64,000 nucleotides of DNA. Source: Brachybacterium endophyticum (GTDB taxonomy: Bacteria; Actinomycetota; Actinomycetes; Actinomycetales; Dermabacteraceae). Below are positions 28,578 to 37,255 of this stretch, in pieces. The stretch is taken from assembly GCF_003130585.1 (NCBI RefSeq), contig NZ_QFKX01000008.1, positions 27,745 through 91,744 of the forward strand. The letters are read 5' to 3'. The notes under the pieces are model-generated. The model had not been told where the DNA came from. It searched no databases and worked only from the letters and a program-made list of their open reading frames with translations. Made by a program: the position numbers and the translations under genes. The stretch's first letter is position 1. Each line of letters begins with the position of its first letter.

Positions 28578-29462
28578 TCAGGCAGCGGCGTCCAGCACCT
28601 CACGCAGGCGTCGGGCGAAGGCCTCGGGCTCGCCCGGGTTCAGGGGATTCCCGCGCATGAAGCCGCCGTGGTCCCCGGGGAAGACGACTGCCTCGGACCC
28701 GAGCAGATCGGCGGTCGCGCGCGTGGTGCGGGCAGTGATGGTGTCGCCGCTGCCCTCCCCCACGGCGAGGACGATCCGGCTGGTCGTAGTCGGCAGAGCC
28801 CGCAGCGCCTCGACGTCCGGCTGGTACTCGGAGACGGCCCTGCTGCTGCCGGAGAGCAGCGGATCCTCGCGCCGTCCATCGTCCTCGGCCGGCATCCCGA
28901 AGCGGGACGGGTCCGGCGGCGCGGCGGCGAGGAATTCCTCGGTGAAGGGGCCCTGCCACGTGACCATCCCCAGGAACGCGGCCATGCCCGCTCCCCATCC
29001 ACGGTCGTGGTACGCGGCCGTGACGGCGTGGTCGGCCCGTGCGGCGAGGTCCGCGTCGGGCAGCACGTTCCGCAGCGGCGGTTCGTGGGCGACCAGCACG
29101 TTGACGTCGTCGGGGTGGGCGGCGATCAGCGCGAGCCCGGTGACCGCGCCGCCGCTGCTGCCGAAGACATCGACGGGGCCGCCCAGTTCCGAGATCAGCC
29201 GGTGGAGGTCCTCGGCCTGCACACGTGGATCGTTCTCGCGGCTCCCGTCGCGCCGTGTGCTCGCTCCGAGCCCGCGGGGATCGTAGGAGACCACCGTCCG
29301 ATCGGGGAACTGCTCGGCGAGGTCCGTGAAGCCCTCCGAGGTCATCGGCTGCCCGATCATCAGAAGCGTGGGAACGTCGCCGGTCGGCGGCAGCGGGCCC
29401 CGGATGGTGTACGCGATGTCCGCGTCAGCCAGGGCGAGGGTGCGGTTCTCGGTGGTGACCAT
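28578..29462 (-). CDS. Alpha/beta hydrolase
   Basis: 294-residue alpha/beta hydrolase with the oxyanion region LLMIGQPMT, the SYDPRGLGAS strand-turn, a nucleophile elbow FGSSGGAVTG (central Ser of GxSxG) and a C-terminal His in PGDHGGFM. The substrate is unknown. The start at 29462 has AGGAGG 6 nt upstream; the longer in-frame extension has no support. The gene stands alone, opposite in strand to sdh and bracketed by two related palindromic elements, which suggests an inserted or mobile-associated segment. Confidence 0.82.
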   Translation of the reverse strand: MVTTENRTLALADADIAYTIRGPLPPTGDVPTLLMIGQPMTSEGFTDLAEQFPDRTVVSYDPRGLGASTRRDGSRENDPRVQAEDLHRLISELGGPVDVFGSSGGAVTGLALIAAHPDDVNVLVAHEPPLRNVLPDADLAARADHAVTAAYHDRGWGAGMAAFLGMVTWQGPFTEEFLAAAPPDPSRFGMPAEDDGRREDPLLSGSSRAVSEYQPDVEALRALPTTTSRIVLAVGEGSGDTITARTTRATADLLGSEAVVFPGDHGGFMRGNPLNPGEPEAFARRLREVLDAAA

Positions 29463-29812
29463 CGGTGTCCTCCTGAGGGAGCAGGTCCGCCGTCGCCACC
29501 AGTATCCGCCGGCCTCGCGAGAGGGGGACGACTTCCTGACGAGAAGGACCACGCCGGACGGACCCACCGCGGTCCGCATCGGGCGAAGGCTCTGTCGCCT
29601 TGCCCCATACCCCACGCCTCGGGCCTCGCGCCTCGTATCCCGTGCCCCGTGCCCCGGCCCGTGCCCCGGCCCAGGCCCTTACCCAGGCCGTCTATATGAG
29701 AGTTCCGAGCCCAGAATCGCTGTTCTTGACTCGGAACTGTCATTTAGAAGGGGTTCCGCCGCGGGCCGTGACGACGCCGCCACCGTCCCGGCCGACGCCT
29801 TCCCCTCCCTCG
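29463..29812. other. 350-nt intergenic region without a gene
   Basis: It holds the hydrolase leader, a low-complexity run of repeated GTGCCCCGGCCC-like units (about 29641-29690), palindromic element 2 and the tail after xthA. I see no credible coding sequence. Confidence 0.6.
29691..29748. repeat. Imperfect inverted repeat (palindromic element 2)
   Basis: The left arm TCTATATGAGAGTTCCGAG (29691-29709) pairs with the right arm 29730-29748 with two mismatches, and an inner AGAA/TTCT pair is present. It shares the C-TATA-GAGAGTTCCG core and the flanking GGGG with element 1, about 1.3 kb away. Confidence 0.8.
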
Positions 29813-30679
29813 TCAGCTGTAGCTGATCACGAGCGGAGCGTGGTCCGACCAGCGGGTGTCGTAGCTGGGGGCCCGGTCGACCGTCGCGCTCGTCGCGCGG
29901 GTGGCGAGGTCGGGGTCCGCGAGCTGGTAGTCGATCCTCCAGCCGGAGTCGTTGTCGAAGGCCTTCCCGCGCTGCGACCACCAGGTGTACGGGCCGGGGC
30001 CCTCGCCGACGAGGCGGCGCTGCACGTCGACCCACTCGGCCCCCTCACCGGTGCCGCCGCCCTCGGCGCGCACAGTGGGCCCGTCGGTGCCGACCAGGCG
30101 GTCGAGGTAGGCACGCTCCTCGGGGAGGAAGCCGGCGGACTTCAGATTGCCCTTCCAGTTCTTGATGTCCCATTCGGTGTGGGCCACGTTGAGGTCGCCG
30201 GTGAGCACCACGTGGCGACCGTCGGCCCGCAGATCGGCCAGACGCTGCATCATCACGTCGAGGAACGCGTACTTGTCGGTCATCGTCTGCGGCTTCTCGG
30301 TGTTGCCGGAGTGCATGTAGCAGGAGATCACCGTCAGAGCGCGGCCGTCCCCGAGGGGCTCGGACAGGTCCGCCTCGAGCCAGCGCCCGGTGTGGGTGGG
30401 CTCGGTGAGGCCGGGGAGCCCGGATCGCACGCCGTCGAGGTCGATCGACGGCACGCTCGTGCGGGCGGCGATCGCCACGCCGGCCCGGCCCTTCAGCTCG
30501 GAGGGCAAGCCCACGATGCGCCAGTCCTCCCCCACGAGATCCGCGAGGAGCTCCTCAGGAGCGCGCACCTCCTGGAGGGTGATGACGTCGGCAGGGGTGG
30601 CAGCGAGCCAGTCGGCCATTCCCTTGCGGGCGGCGGCGCGCAGGCCGTTCACGTTGACGGTGGCGAGGGTGAAAGTCAT
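29813..30679 (-). CDS. xthA: Exodeoxyribonuclease III
   Basis: AP endonuclease/3'-5' exonuclease of base-excision repair, 288 residues. It has TLATVNVNGLRAA, the metal-binding Glu in LQEVRAP, GDLNVAHTEWDIKN, WRIDYQLA and the catalytic SDHAP. The start at 30679 is the family N-terminus (MTFTLATVNVNGLR). It lies 49 nt beyond folD on the same strand and may be read through from it. Confidence 0.94.
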   Translation of the reverse strand: MTFTLATVNVNGLRAAARKGMADWLAATPADVITLQEVRAPEELLADLVGEDWRIVGLPSELKGRAGVAIAARTSVPSIDLDGVRSGLPGLTEPTHTGRWLEADLSEPLGDGRALTVISCYMHSGNTEKPQTMTDKYAFLDVMMQRLADLRADGRHVVLTGDLNVAHTEWDIKNWKGNLKSAGFLPEERAYLDRLVGTDGPTVRAEGGGTGEGAEWVDVQRRLVGEGPGPYTWWSQRGKAFDNDSGWRIDYQLADPDLATRATSATVDRAPSYDTRWSDHAPLVISYS

Positions 30680-30728
30680 GCCCGCCAGTATTCCAGTCGG
30701 GGACGACACGGCGCGCCGCCCGCTCCGC

Positions 30729-31628
30729 TCAGCCCTGCGGCGCGATCCCCGCGGCGCGCTCGGCCGCCTCGACGACGTTGGTCATGAGCAGTGCGACGGT
30801 CATCGGCCCGACCCCGCCGGGGTTCGGCGAGAGGTGGCCGGCGGTCTCCTCGACGCCGGGGGCGACGTCGCCGTACACCTTGTACTTGCCGGTCTCGGGG
30901 ATCTTCTCGCCGCGGGTGACGCCCACGTCGAGCACGGCAGCGCCCGGCTTCACGTCCTCGGGTCGCACCAGGTGCTTGACCCCGGCGGCGGCCACGATGA
31001 CGTCGGCCCGGCGCAGGTGGGAGGCGAGGTCGACGGTCCCGGTGTGGGTGAGGGTGACGGTCGCGTTGAGCTCGCGGCGGGTCAGGATCAGACCGATCGA
31101 GCGGCCGATGGTCACGCCGCGGCCGACGACCACGACGTGCTTGCCCTTGAGGTCGACGTCGTGGCGCAGCAGCAGCTCGATGGCGGCGCGCGGCGTGCAG
31201 GGCAGCGGGGAGGTGATGGGGCCGTTGACGTTCAGGACGAGGCGTCCGAGGTTGGTCGGGTGGAGGCCGTCGGCGTCCTTGTCGGGGTCGATGCGCTCGA
31301 GGATGGCGTCGGTGTCCAGGTGCTTCGGCAGCGGCAGCTGCACGATGTAGCCGTGGCACTCGGGGTCGGCGTTGAGGCGGTCGACGACCTCCTCGACCTC
31401 CTCCTGCGTCGCGGTGGCCGGCAGCTCGATCTGGATCGAGTTCATGCCGATCGACTCGGAACGGCGGTGCTTCATCCCCACATACAACGCCGATCCGGGG
31501 TCGTCTCCGACCAGGACGGTGGCGATCCCGGGGGTGATGCCGCGCTCCTTGAGCGCTGCGACGCGCTCGGAGAGCTCCTGGGTGATCTGCTTGGCCGTGG
31601 CGCGGCCGTCGAGCTTCTGTGCGGTCAT
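30729..31628 (-). CDS. folD: Bifunctional methylenetetrahydrofolate dehydrogenase/cyclohydrolase
   Basis: FolD interconverts 5,10-methylene- and 10-formyl-THF. The 299-residue protein has the catalytic lysine in [21 protein letters not shown], the NADP-binding GRGVTIGRS and the terminal [11 protein letters not shown]. It directly follows glyA, whose product supplies methylene-THF, so the two form a one-carbon unit. A strong hairpin between them suggests glyA is made in excess of folD. Confidence 0.95.
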   Translation of the reverse strand: MTAQKLDGRATAKQITQELSERVAALKERGITPGIATVLVGDDPGSALYVGMKHRRSESIGMNSIQIELPATATQEEVEEVVDRLNADPECHGYIVQLPLPKHLDTDAILERIDPDKDADGLHPTNLGRLVLNVNGPITSPLPCTPRAAIELLLRHDVDLKGKHVVVVGRGVTIGRSIGLILTRRELNATVTLTHTGTVDLASHLRRADVIVAAAGVKHLVRPEDVKPGAAVLDVGVTRGEKIPETGKYKVYGDVAPGVEETAGHLSPNPGGVGPMTVALLMTNVVEAAERAAGIAPQG

Positions 31629-31677
31629 GGGAACTCCTTGCTGCGGGCGGGGCCCGGGCGACGGATCGGGTGCGGCC

Positions 31678-31726
31678 GAACGGACGGGGCGCCCGCGGCG
31701 TGGTGCCGCGGGCGCCCGTCCCGTTC
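31678..31726 (-). terminator. Strong GC-rich hairpin between glyA and folD
   Basis: GGCGCCCGCGGC and GCCGCGGGCGCC form the core, with outer arms extending to about 22 bp with a slip, loop GTGGT. It begins right after the glyA stop. There is no U-tract. It probably attenuates transcription into folD. Confidence 0.6.
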
Positions 31727-32995
31727 TCAGTACTGCTGCAGGCCCGCGTACAGGGGCTTCTTCTCGGCGAGCGCACGGGTGCGGGAGCGCAGCGCCTCGA
31801 CGTCCGGGGAGTCCTGGAGGGCCAGGGCGATGACGTCGGCGATCTCGGTGAACTCGTCGGCGCCGAAGCCGCGGGTGGCCAGCGCGGGAGTGCCGATGCG
31901 CAGGCCCGAGGTGACGCGCGGAGGCCGCGGGTCGTTGGGCACGGCGTTGCGGTTCACGGTGATGCCGACCTCGTGGAGGCGGTCCTCGGCCTGCTGGCCG
32001 TCGAGCTCGGAGTCCACGAGGTCCACGAGGACGAGGTGCACGTCGGTGCCGCCGGAGAGGACCTTGACGCCGGCCGCGGCGGCATCGGTGGCCTGCAGAC
32101 GATCGGCGAGGATCTGCGCGCCCTCGAGGGTGCGCCGCTGACGGTCCACGAAGTCCTCGCCCGCCGCGATCTTCAGTGCGACGGCCTTGGCCGCGATCAC
32201 GTGCATGAGCGGTCCGCCCTGCTGACCGGGGAAGACCGCGGAGTCGATCTTCTTCGCCCAGTCCTGGGTGGACAGGATCATGCCGGAGCGGGGACCGCCG
32301 ATGGTCTTGTGGATCGTGGTGGAGGTGACGTCGGCATACGGCACGGGGCTGGGGTGCAGGCCGGCCGCGACCAGGCCCGCGAAGTGGGCCATGTCCACCC
32401 ACAGGGAGGCCCCGACCTCGTCGGCGATCGAGCGGAACGCCTCGAAGTCGAGCTGACGGGGGTAGGCCGACCAGCCCGCGCAGATCACCTTCGGGTGGGT
32501 CTGCAGGGCCAGCTCGCGGACCTTGTCCATGTCGATGCGACCGGTGGCGGGATCCAGCTCGTAGGCGGCGATGTCGTACAGGCGCCCCGAGAAGTTGATC
32601 TTCATGCCGTGGGTGAGGTGGCCGCCGTGCGCCAGCGACAGGCCCATCAGCGTGTCGCCCGCGCGGGCGAGCGCATGCATGACCGAAGCGTTCGCGGTCG
32701 CCCCCGAGTGCGGCTGCACGTTCGCGTGGTCCGCGCCGAACAGGCTCTTCGCCCGCTCGATCGCGATCTCCTCGGCGACGTCGACCTCCTCGCAGCCGCC
32801 GTAGTAGCGCCGTCCGGGGTACCCCTCGGCGTACTTGTTGGTCAGCACCGACCCCTGTGCCTCCAGGACGGCCCGGGGCACGAAGTTCTCCGAGGCGATC
32901 ATCTCGAGGGTACCGCGCTGGCGGTCGAGCTCGCGGTCCAGGACCCGTGCGATGTCGGGGTCGAGGTCGGCGATGGACTGGTCGAGGACGTTCAC
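31727..32995 (-). CDS. glyA: Serine hydroxymethyltransferase
   Basis: PLP enzyme converting serine plus THF to glycine plus methylene-THF. The 422-residue protein has [43 protein letters not shown] and the PLP-lysine segment [15 protein letters not shown]. The start is a GTG at 32995 with AGGAGG 4-5 nt upstream. A structured leader of roughly 95 nt precedes it. Confidence 0.96.
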   Translation of the reverse strand: MNVLDQSIADLDPDIARVLDRELDRQRGTLEMIASENFVPRAVLEAQGSVLTNKYAEGYPGRRYYGGCEEVDVAEEIAIERAKSLFGADHANVQPHSGATANASVMHALARAGDTLMGLSLAHGGHLTHGMKINFSGRLYDIAAYELDPATGRIDMDKVRELALQTHPKVICAGWSAYPRQLDFEAFRSIADEVGASLWVDMAHFAGLVAAGLHPSPVPYADVTSTTIHKTIGGPRSGMILSTQDWAKKIDSAVFPGQQGGPLMHVIAAKAVALKIAAGEDFVDRQRRTLEGAQILADRLQATDAAAAGVKVLSGGTDVHLVLVDLVDSELDGQQAEDRLHEVGITVNRNAVPNDPRPPRVTSGLRIGTPALATRGFGADEFTEIADVIALALQDSPDVEALRSRTRALAEKKPLYAGLQQY

Positions 32996-33101
32996 GGGGC
33001 CTCCTGGGTGGTGCCGCACGGGTGGGCGGCACGGGGTCGCGGGGTTGCGGTGCGGGTCCCGGCCGGGCGCCGCGCGCTCCCGGGTCCACGCGGCCATCCT
33101 A
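32996..33101 (-). promoter_or_regulatory. glyA promoter and structured 5' leader
   Basis: A TAGGAT -10 box (33101-33096) would give a 95-nt leader. Immediately before the ribosome-binding site is a stem of GTGCCGC and GCGGCAC (33011-33017 with 33026-33032) with an 8-nt loop. I cannot match it to a known riboswitch class. It may simply mask or expose the AGGAGG. Confidence 0.4.
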
Positions 33102-33122
33102 GGCGGGCGCGCCCCGCGACGG

Positions 33123-34298
33123 TCAGATGTCCACGCCCCAGCGCACCGGCTCCGGTTCGAGCCGCACGCCGAAGCTCTTCTCGACCCCGTCGCGCACGGC
33201 CCGCGCCAGCTCGGCGAGGTCGTCCGCACTGGCGTCACCGCGGTTGGTCAGTGCCAGCGAGTGCTTGGTGGACAGGCTCGCGCGGGGGCCGACGGAGAAC
33301 CCCTTGTCGAAGCCCGCGTGGCTGATCAGCCAGGCGGCGCTGGACTTGACCAGGCCCTCTCCGGCGGGGAAGCGCGGGGCGTCGTCGGGCAGCTGCTGGG
33401 CCTGCTCGATGGGGAGGATCGGGTTGGTGAAGAAGCTGCCCGCGCTCCAGGTGTCATGGTCGGAGGGATCCAGGACCATGCCCTTGGAGGCGCGGATCTC
33501 CAGCACCGCCTGACGCACCCGTGCCATCGGGACCCGCTCCCCCACCTCGACGCCCAGGTACTGGGCGAGCTGACCGTAGCGGATGGGCTCGGACATCTCC
33601 CCCACGCGGTGCTGGAAGGACACCGAGAGCACCACGTAGCGGCCCGTCGGCGACGGGGCGGCTCCCTGGTAGCGGGTGCGCTTGAACAGGCTGTCGCGGT
33701 ATCCGAACTCGCAGTCGGCCGCGTAGAAGGTGCGCACGGCCCCCTTCTCGCGGTCCCAGGTGCGTACCCGCGTGATCGTGGCGGAGACCTCCTGGCCGTA
33801 GGCACCGACGTTCTGGATCGGTGTCGCGCCCACGCTGCCGGGGATGCCCGACAGCGCCTCGATGCCGATCATCTCGCGCGCCACCGCATAGGCGACCGCG
33901 CGGTCCCAGCTGACGCCTGCGAAGTACTCGGCGGTCGCGCCTCCGCAGCTGGCGTCGAGGGGCGTCAGGTCGACGTCCCCGGCCGACGAGGGCCCCGCAG
34001 GGGACTCTCCCACGGCCTCCGCCGTGGTCACCGACGGGGTCGCGGGCGTGCCGGCGCCGTCGACGTCACAGGTCGCGTCGAGGACCGGGGCGTCGCCGGG
34101 GTCGGTCATCAGCACCACGGTGCCCTCGAACGGCTGATCGGAGGGCAGGAAGTTCGAGCCTCCTCCGAGCACGAGGAGCGGCCGGCCCGCTTCGTCGGCT
34201 GCTCGGATCGCCTCGATAGCCTGCTGCTCCTCGCGCGCGACGACGAGGTCCTGGATCGCTCCGCCGACCCGCAGCGTGGTGAGCTCTGCGAGCTTCAC
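33123..34298 (-). CDS. murB: UDP-N-acetylmuramate dehydrogenase
   Basis: MurB reduces UDP-GlcNAc-enolpyruvate to UDP-MurNAc in peptidoglycan synthesis. The 391-residue protein has TTLRVGGAI, the FAD segment [36 protein letters not shown] (here split by notation: [12 protein letters not shown] then [12 protein letters not shown]), the catalytic Ser in [10 protein letters not shown] and the terminal EPEPVRWG with Glu. Residues about 75-121 form an Ala/Pro/Thr-rich insertion not found in typical MurB. The GTG at 34298 overlaps the upstream stop (GTGA). Confidence 0.93.
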   Translation of the reverse strand: MKLAELTTLRVGGAIQDLVVAREEQQAIEAIRAADEAGRPLLVLGGGSNFLPSDQPFEGTVVLMTDPGDAPVLDATCDVDGAGTPATPSVTTAEAVGESPAGPSSAGDVDLTPLDASCGGATAEYFAGVSWDRAVAYAVAREMIGIEALSGIPGSVGATPIQNVGAYGQEVSATITRVRTWDREKGAVRTFYAADCEFGYRDSLFKRTRYQGAAPSPTGRYVVLSVSFQHRVGEMSEPIRYGQLAQYLGVEVGERVPMARVRQAVLEIRASKGMVLDPSDHDTWSAGSFFTNPILPIEQAQQLPDDAPRFPAGEGLVKSSAAWLISHAGFDKGFSVGPRASLSTKHSLALTNRGDASADDLAELARAVRDGVEKSFGVRLEPEPVRWGVDI

Positions 34299-34798
34299 GC
34301 GGCATCTCCGCCCGACGTGGCCGACGGCGACGTCGAGGCCGCACCGACCTGCTCCCCGTCGGGCACCCCGGTGTCCAGCGCGACGCTGGCACGGGCCCGG
34401 CCGAGCACCTTGGTGCCGGCGGCCTCGGCGGTCACGTCGAGCTCGGCGGTGCCTGCCTCGGCGTCGAGCGCACGCACGGTGACCACGATGCTCAGCGTCG
34501 TGGCCTCGAGGGCGGGCACCGGGACGGGCTTGGTGAAGCGCGTCGAGCACGCGTGCACGGCGGCGGGATCGCCGACGGCGTCCACGACCGCGCTCATCGC
34601 CGTTCCCAGCGTGAGCATCCCGTGGGCGATGACGCCGGGCAGGCCCACCTGCTCGGCGAAGGCGTCGTTGTAGTGGATGGGGTTGAAGTCACCGGAGGCT
34701 CCCGCGTACCGCACGAGGCTGTCGCGGGAGATCGGGTACTCGCGCCGGGCCAGCTCCTGGCCCTTCTCGAGATCCGTGAGGCGGAGGCTGCTGGTCAT
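34295..34798 (-). CDS. MaoC/hot-dog dehydratase (HadB-like)
   Basis: 167-residue MaoC-like hydratase with the catalytic pair in SGDFNPIHYND and the GVIAHGMLT helix. In mycobacteria the equivalent HadB works with HadA/HadC in the FAS-II mycolate pathway. This organism appears mycolate-free, so the substrate is open. I chose the ATG at 34798, with AGGAG 8 nt upstream, over a GTG at 34819 that would overlap the upstream gene. A Ser/Thr/Ala-rich tail of about 25 residues follows the fold. Confidence 0.85.
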   Translation of the reverse strand: MTSSLRLTDLEKGQELARREYPISRDSLVRYAGASGDFNPIHYNDAFAEQVGLPGVIAHGMLTLGTAMSAVVDAVGDPAAVHACSTRFTKPVPVPALEATTLSIVVTVRALDAEAGTAELDVTAEAAGTKVLGRARASVALDTGVPDGEQVGAASTSPSATSGGDAA

Positions 34799-34815
34799 CT
34801 GGAGGTCTCCTTCGC

Positions 34816-35265
34816 TCACTCGCCGCGCACGACGATGACGGAGCGGACGGCGGCGACGCTCTGTCCTGCCTCGTCCGCGACGTCCACTCGGGTGGTGATC
34901 ATGGTGTGGCCGCCGGCCGCGCGGATGGACTCGACGGTGAGGGTGGGGACCAGGCGGTCGCCCGCGACGACGGGCCGGTGCAGCTCGAAGCCCTCCTCAC
35001 CGTGGACCACGCGTGAGAAGTCGATGCCCGCGGCGGGGTCCTCGATGTAGGCCGCCTCGGTCGACTGGGCGAGGGAGACCAGGAAGGTCGGAGGGGCGAC
35101 GAGACCGGCGTGACCGGCTGCCCGGGCCGCGGTCTCATCGGTGTGCACGGCGTCCGTGGCACCGGTGGCACGCGCGAACTCGGCGATCTTCGCGCCCGAG
35201 ACGACGTGGACGGGGCCGCTGGGATAGGTGCGACCGGCGAAGGCCGGATCCGGCGTGGGACTCAT
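34816..35265 (-). CDS. MaoC-like N-terminal hot-dog protein (HadA-like, UPF0336 type)
   Basis: 149-residue partner subunit. It has the hot-dog framework (GATDAVHTDETAARAAG, LVAPPTFLVSL) but lacks the clear Asp/His hydratase pair of its neighbour. This fits HadA-type subunits, which form the non-catalytic half of a heterodimer. It begins at ATG 35265 with AGGAG 7 nt upstream. The order rpmG-hadA-like-hadB-like is conserved across actinomycetes. Confidence 0.85.
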   Translation of the reverse strand: MSPTPDPAFAGRTYPSGPVHVVSGAKIAEFARATGATDAVHTDETAARAAGHAGLVAPPTFLVSLAQSTEAAYIEDPAAGIDFSRVVHGEEGFELHRPVVAGDRLVPTLTVESIRAAGGHTMITTRVDVADEAGQSVAAVRSVIVVRGE

Positions 35266-35423
35266 CTAGGCTCTCCTGGACTGCGGGGCGGGTCGACGAC
35301 GTGGCGATCGGCTCTCGGAGCGATTCGCGACGGTCTCCATCCTGCCACCTCCGGCCTGCGACCTCGGCCGCCGCCGCGCACCGGCCGTGACACGTCGGGA
35401 CCCCGCAGGCGCCCCCACAGACG

Positions 35424-35458
35424 ACGAGAGCCACCCGGGTTACCCGGGTGGCTCTCGT
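35424..35458 (-). terminator. Rho-independent-type hairpin after rpmG
   Basis: Arms of 17 nt (35424-35440 and 35442-35458, core GAGAGCCACCCGG) form a near-perfect stem 27 nt past the rpmG stop. It separates the tRNA/rpmG unit from the dehydratase genes. Confidence 0.75.
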
Positions 35459-35485
35459 GGAAGCGTGCGTTCGCGCGCGGACCGT

Positions 35486-35656
35486 TCAGCGGGTCTCGCG
35501 GTGAGCGGTCTGCTTGTTGCAGGTGGGGCAGAACTTTGCCAGCTCGAGACGGTCGGGGGTGTTCCGACGGTTCTTCTTGGTGATGTAGTTCCGCGCCTTG
35601 CACTCGGTGCAGGCCATGGTGATCTTGGGACGCACGTCCGAGCTCTTGCTCGCCAT
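35486..35656 (-). CDS. rpmG: 50S ribosomal protein L33
   Basis: 56-residue L33 with [19 protein letters not shown] and [16 protein letters not shown]. Both CxxC pairs are present, so this is the zinc-binding (C+) form; a zinc-free paralogue under Zur control often exists elsewhere in such genomes. It lies 88 nt past tRNA-Met on the same strand and is probably co-transcribed with the tRNAs. Confidence 0.97.
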   Translation of the reverse strand: MASKSSDVRPKITMACTECKARNYITKKNRRNTPDRLELAKFCPTCNKQTAHRETR

Positions 35657-35743
35657 GGTTCGCCTCTTTCTCCAAGGCGCGTCGTCCGCGCCACGTGGTC
35701 CCCGCGAAGGGGGCTGCGTTCGTGCACTCCGGCGGGGCCGGCG

Positions 35744-35820
35744 TGGTACCGAGGGCGGGGATCGAACCCGCGACCTCACGATTATGAGTCGTGCGCTCTG
35801 ACCGTCTGAGCTACCCCGGC
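35744..35820 (-). tRNA. tRNA-Met(CAT)
   Basis: The cloverleaf is complete: acceptor GCCGGGG, D-arm AGCTCAGACGGTCAGAGC, anticodon loop CTCATAA with anticodon CAT (35784-35786), and T-arm GCGGGTTCGATCCCCGC. The 3' CCA is encoded (35744-35746). It lacks the GGG/CCC anticodon stem of initiators, so it is an elongator (or tRNA-Ile2 if modified). Confidence 0.95.
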
Positions 35821-35830
35821 GCGATCGATG

Positions 35831-35864
35831 GAACGGCCCGATCTCTGCTGAGACCGGGCCGACC
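35831..35864 (-). terminator. Hairpin between tRNA-Thr and tRNA-Met
   Basis: GGCCCG (35835-35840) pairs with CGGGCC (35855-35860), with an inner CTC/GAG pair. It could be a processing or attenuation structure in the tRNA transcript. Confidence 0.4.
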
Positions 35865-35873
35865 AACCATCAG

Positions 35874-35946
35874 AGCCCTGAAAGGGAATCGAACCCTTGA
35901 CCTTCTCCTTACCATGGAGATGCTCTGCCGACTGAGCTATCAGGGC
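35874..35946 (-). tRNA. tRNA-Thr(GGT)
   Basis: Acceptor GCCCTGA/TCAGGGC is fully paired. The anticodon stem TCTCC/GGAGA encloses loop ATGGTAA (anticodon GGT), and the T-arm is AAGGGTTCGATTCCCTT. No CCA is encoded. Confidence 0.96.
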
Positions 35947-36035
35947 AAGCCCCGAGAACATTACCGGCGGCCCCGCAGGGCGGCAAACCGCTGGTCGAAC
36001 TCGGTGCCTGGGATCACACGGGGTGATCCTCGGCG

Positions 36036-36117
36036 TGGCAGGTGAGGGATTCGAACCCCCGAAGGCAATGCCAGCTGATTTACAGTCAGATCCCTTTGGC
36101 CGCTTGGGTAACCTGCC
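36036..36117 (-). tRNA. tRNA-Tyr(GTA)
   Basis: 82-nt type II tRNA with a long variable arm. Acceptor GGCAGGT/ACCTGCC, anticodon loop CTGTAAA (anticodon GTA) and T-arm with GGTTCGAATCC. No CCA is encoded. First of the Tyr-Thr-Met-rpmG series. Confidence 0.96.
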
Positions 36118-36174
36118 GAGTCCTGCCCGCTCGCTCCGAAGTCCTGGGACCCCGTCCGCTCGCGGACCTGAACT

Positions 36175-36204
36175 AGCATACTGGGCGCGCATCAGCAGGG
36201 CCAA
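36175..36204 (-). promoter_or_regulatory. Promoter of the tRNA/rpmG unit
   Basis: TTGGCC (36204-36199) and TATGCT (36180-36175) are 18 nt apart. The start would be near 36168, about 50 nt upstream of tRNA-Tyr. Confidence 0.45.
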
Positions 36205-36286
36205 CTCGATCGGCCTCCTGAGCGCATGACGCTGCTCACAGCGTCCTGACCAGCACTTCTCGACCCCGCACCGCAGGAGGACCGCA

Positions 36287-36775
36287 ATGGCCGATTCCTC
36301 GTTCGACATCGTCAGCAAGCTCGACCGCCAGGAAGTCGACAACGCCGTGAACCAGGCCGTCAAGGAGGTCGGGCAGCGCTACGACTTCCGCGGCACCGAC
36401 GCCTCGCTGAACCTCAGCGGCGACTCGATCGTGATGACCGCGAACGCGGAGGAGCGTGTGCTCGCGGTCCTCGACGTGCTGCAGACCAAGCTGCTGCGTC
36501 GCGGCCTCTCCCTCAAGAGCATCGACGTGGGTGAGCCGCAGCAGTCGGGCAAGGTGGTGCGCCTGGTCGCCGACCTCAAGGAGGGCATCAGCTCCGAGGA
36601 GGCCAAGAAGATCTCGAAGATCATCCGCGACGAGGGCCCCAAGGGCGTGAAGGCCCAGATCCAGGGGGACGAGCTACGGGTGTCCTCGAAGAAGCGCGAC
36701 GACCTGCAGGCGGTGATCGCGCTGCTGAAGGGCAAGGACCTCGACGTCGCGCTGCAGTTCGTCAACTACCGCTGA
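36287..36775 (+). CDS. YajQ family nucleotide-binding protein (UPF0234)
   Basis: 162-residue two-lobed protein with the family opening [26 protein letters not shown] and the terminal [16 protein letters not shown]. Some YajQ proteins bind cyclic di-GMP; in actinomycetes the role is unproven. GCAGGAGG lies 6 nt before the ATG. A clear terminator follows. Confidence 0.94.
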   Translation: MADSSFDIVSKLDRQEVDNAVNQAVKEVGQRYDFRGTDASLNLSGDSIVMTANAEERVLAVLDVLQTKLLRRGLSLKSIDVGEPQQSGKVVRLVADLKEGISSEEAKKISKIIRDEGPKGVKAQIQGDELRVSSKKRDDLQAVIALLKGKDLDVALQFVNYR

Positions 36776-36798
36776 GACCTCTCCCCCGCCCCGGCACG

Positions 36799-36834
36799 CA
36801 CGAGACCCCCGGTCGGATGACCGGGGGTCTCGTG
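36799..36834 (+). terminator. Intrinsic-type terminator after the YajQ gene
   Basis: A perfect 15-bp stem (36799-36813 with 36820-36834, core GAGACCCCCGGT) with loop CGGATG sits 24 nt past the stop. It also marks the border of the WXG100 region on the other strand. Confidence 0.8.
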
Positions 36835-36898
36835 TCTCTCGGGGCCGGCAGCGGTCGTCACGCTGCGGAACCGGGCCCACCGCTTCGGCGCGGTGGGA

Positions 36899-37171
36899 TC
36901 AGGCGTTGGAGTTCGAGGTGTCGTCCTGCTGATCGGCCTGGTTCTCGAGGTCCTTGCCATGGGTCTGGAAGGCCTCGACGAGGCTGTCCAGGCTCTGGGA
37001 GGTGAAGCTCGACCAGTCCTCCTTGAACTTGTCGGCGTCCGGTCCCTCCCACTCGACACCCTGCACGGTGCCGTCGAGGTCCTTGAAGGCGTCGCGGATC
37101 TTGTCGCCGGCGTCCTTGACGGCCTGCGCGGTGTCGCGGCCCTGGTCCGGATCCATTCCCTTGAAAGACAT
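36899..37171 (-). CDS. WXG100 family protein (ESX substrate-like), copy C
   Basis: 90-residue helical-hairpin protein. Helix 1 (GMDPDQGRDTAQAVKDAGDKI), the turn EWEGPDADKF with the WxG motif, then helix 2 and an Asp/Asn-rich tail. Such proteins are exported as folded dimers by type VII secretion. The turn closely matches copy A (DWEGPDADDF), so A and C are paralogues while B is a different subtype. It lies 84 nt downstream of copy B, probably in one transcript. Confidence 0.88.
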   Translation of the reverse strand: MSFKGMDPDQGRDTAQAVKDAGDKIRDAFKDLDGTVQGVEWEGPDADKFKEDWSSFTSQSLDSLVEAFQTHGKDLENQADQQDDTSNSNA

Positions 37172-37255
37172 GCTGTTCCCCTGTTCGTGAAGTCTGCTGC
37201 GTGTGGTCGATGTCGAGCGGGTGATGCGGCGGCCGGCAGCGGTGCCGGCCCCGGA

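Noticed and set aside
32996..33101. ZTP, glycine or SAM-IV riboswitch before glyA
   Set aside because: I could not fit the conserved core of any of these to the leader.
34799..34819. GTG start at 34819 for the HadB-like gene
   Set aside because: It would add seven residues and overlap, but the AGGAG site is correctly spaced for the ATG at 34798.
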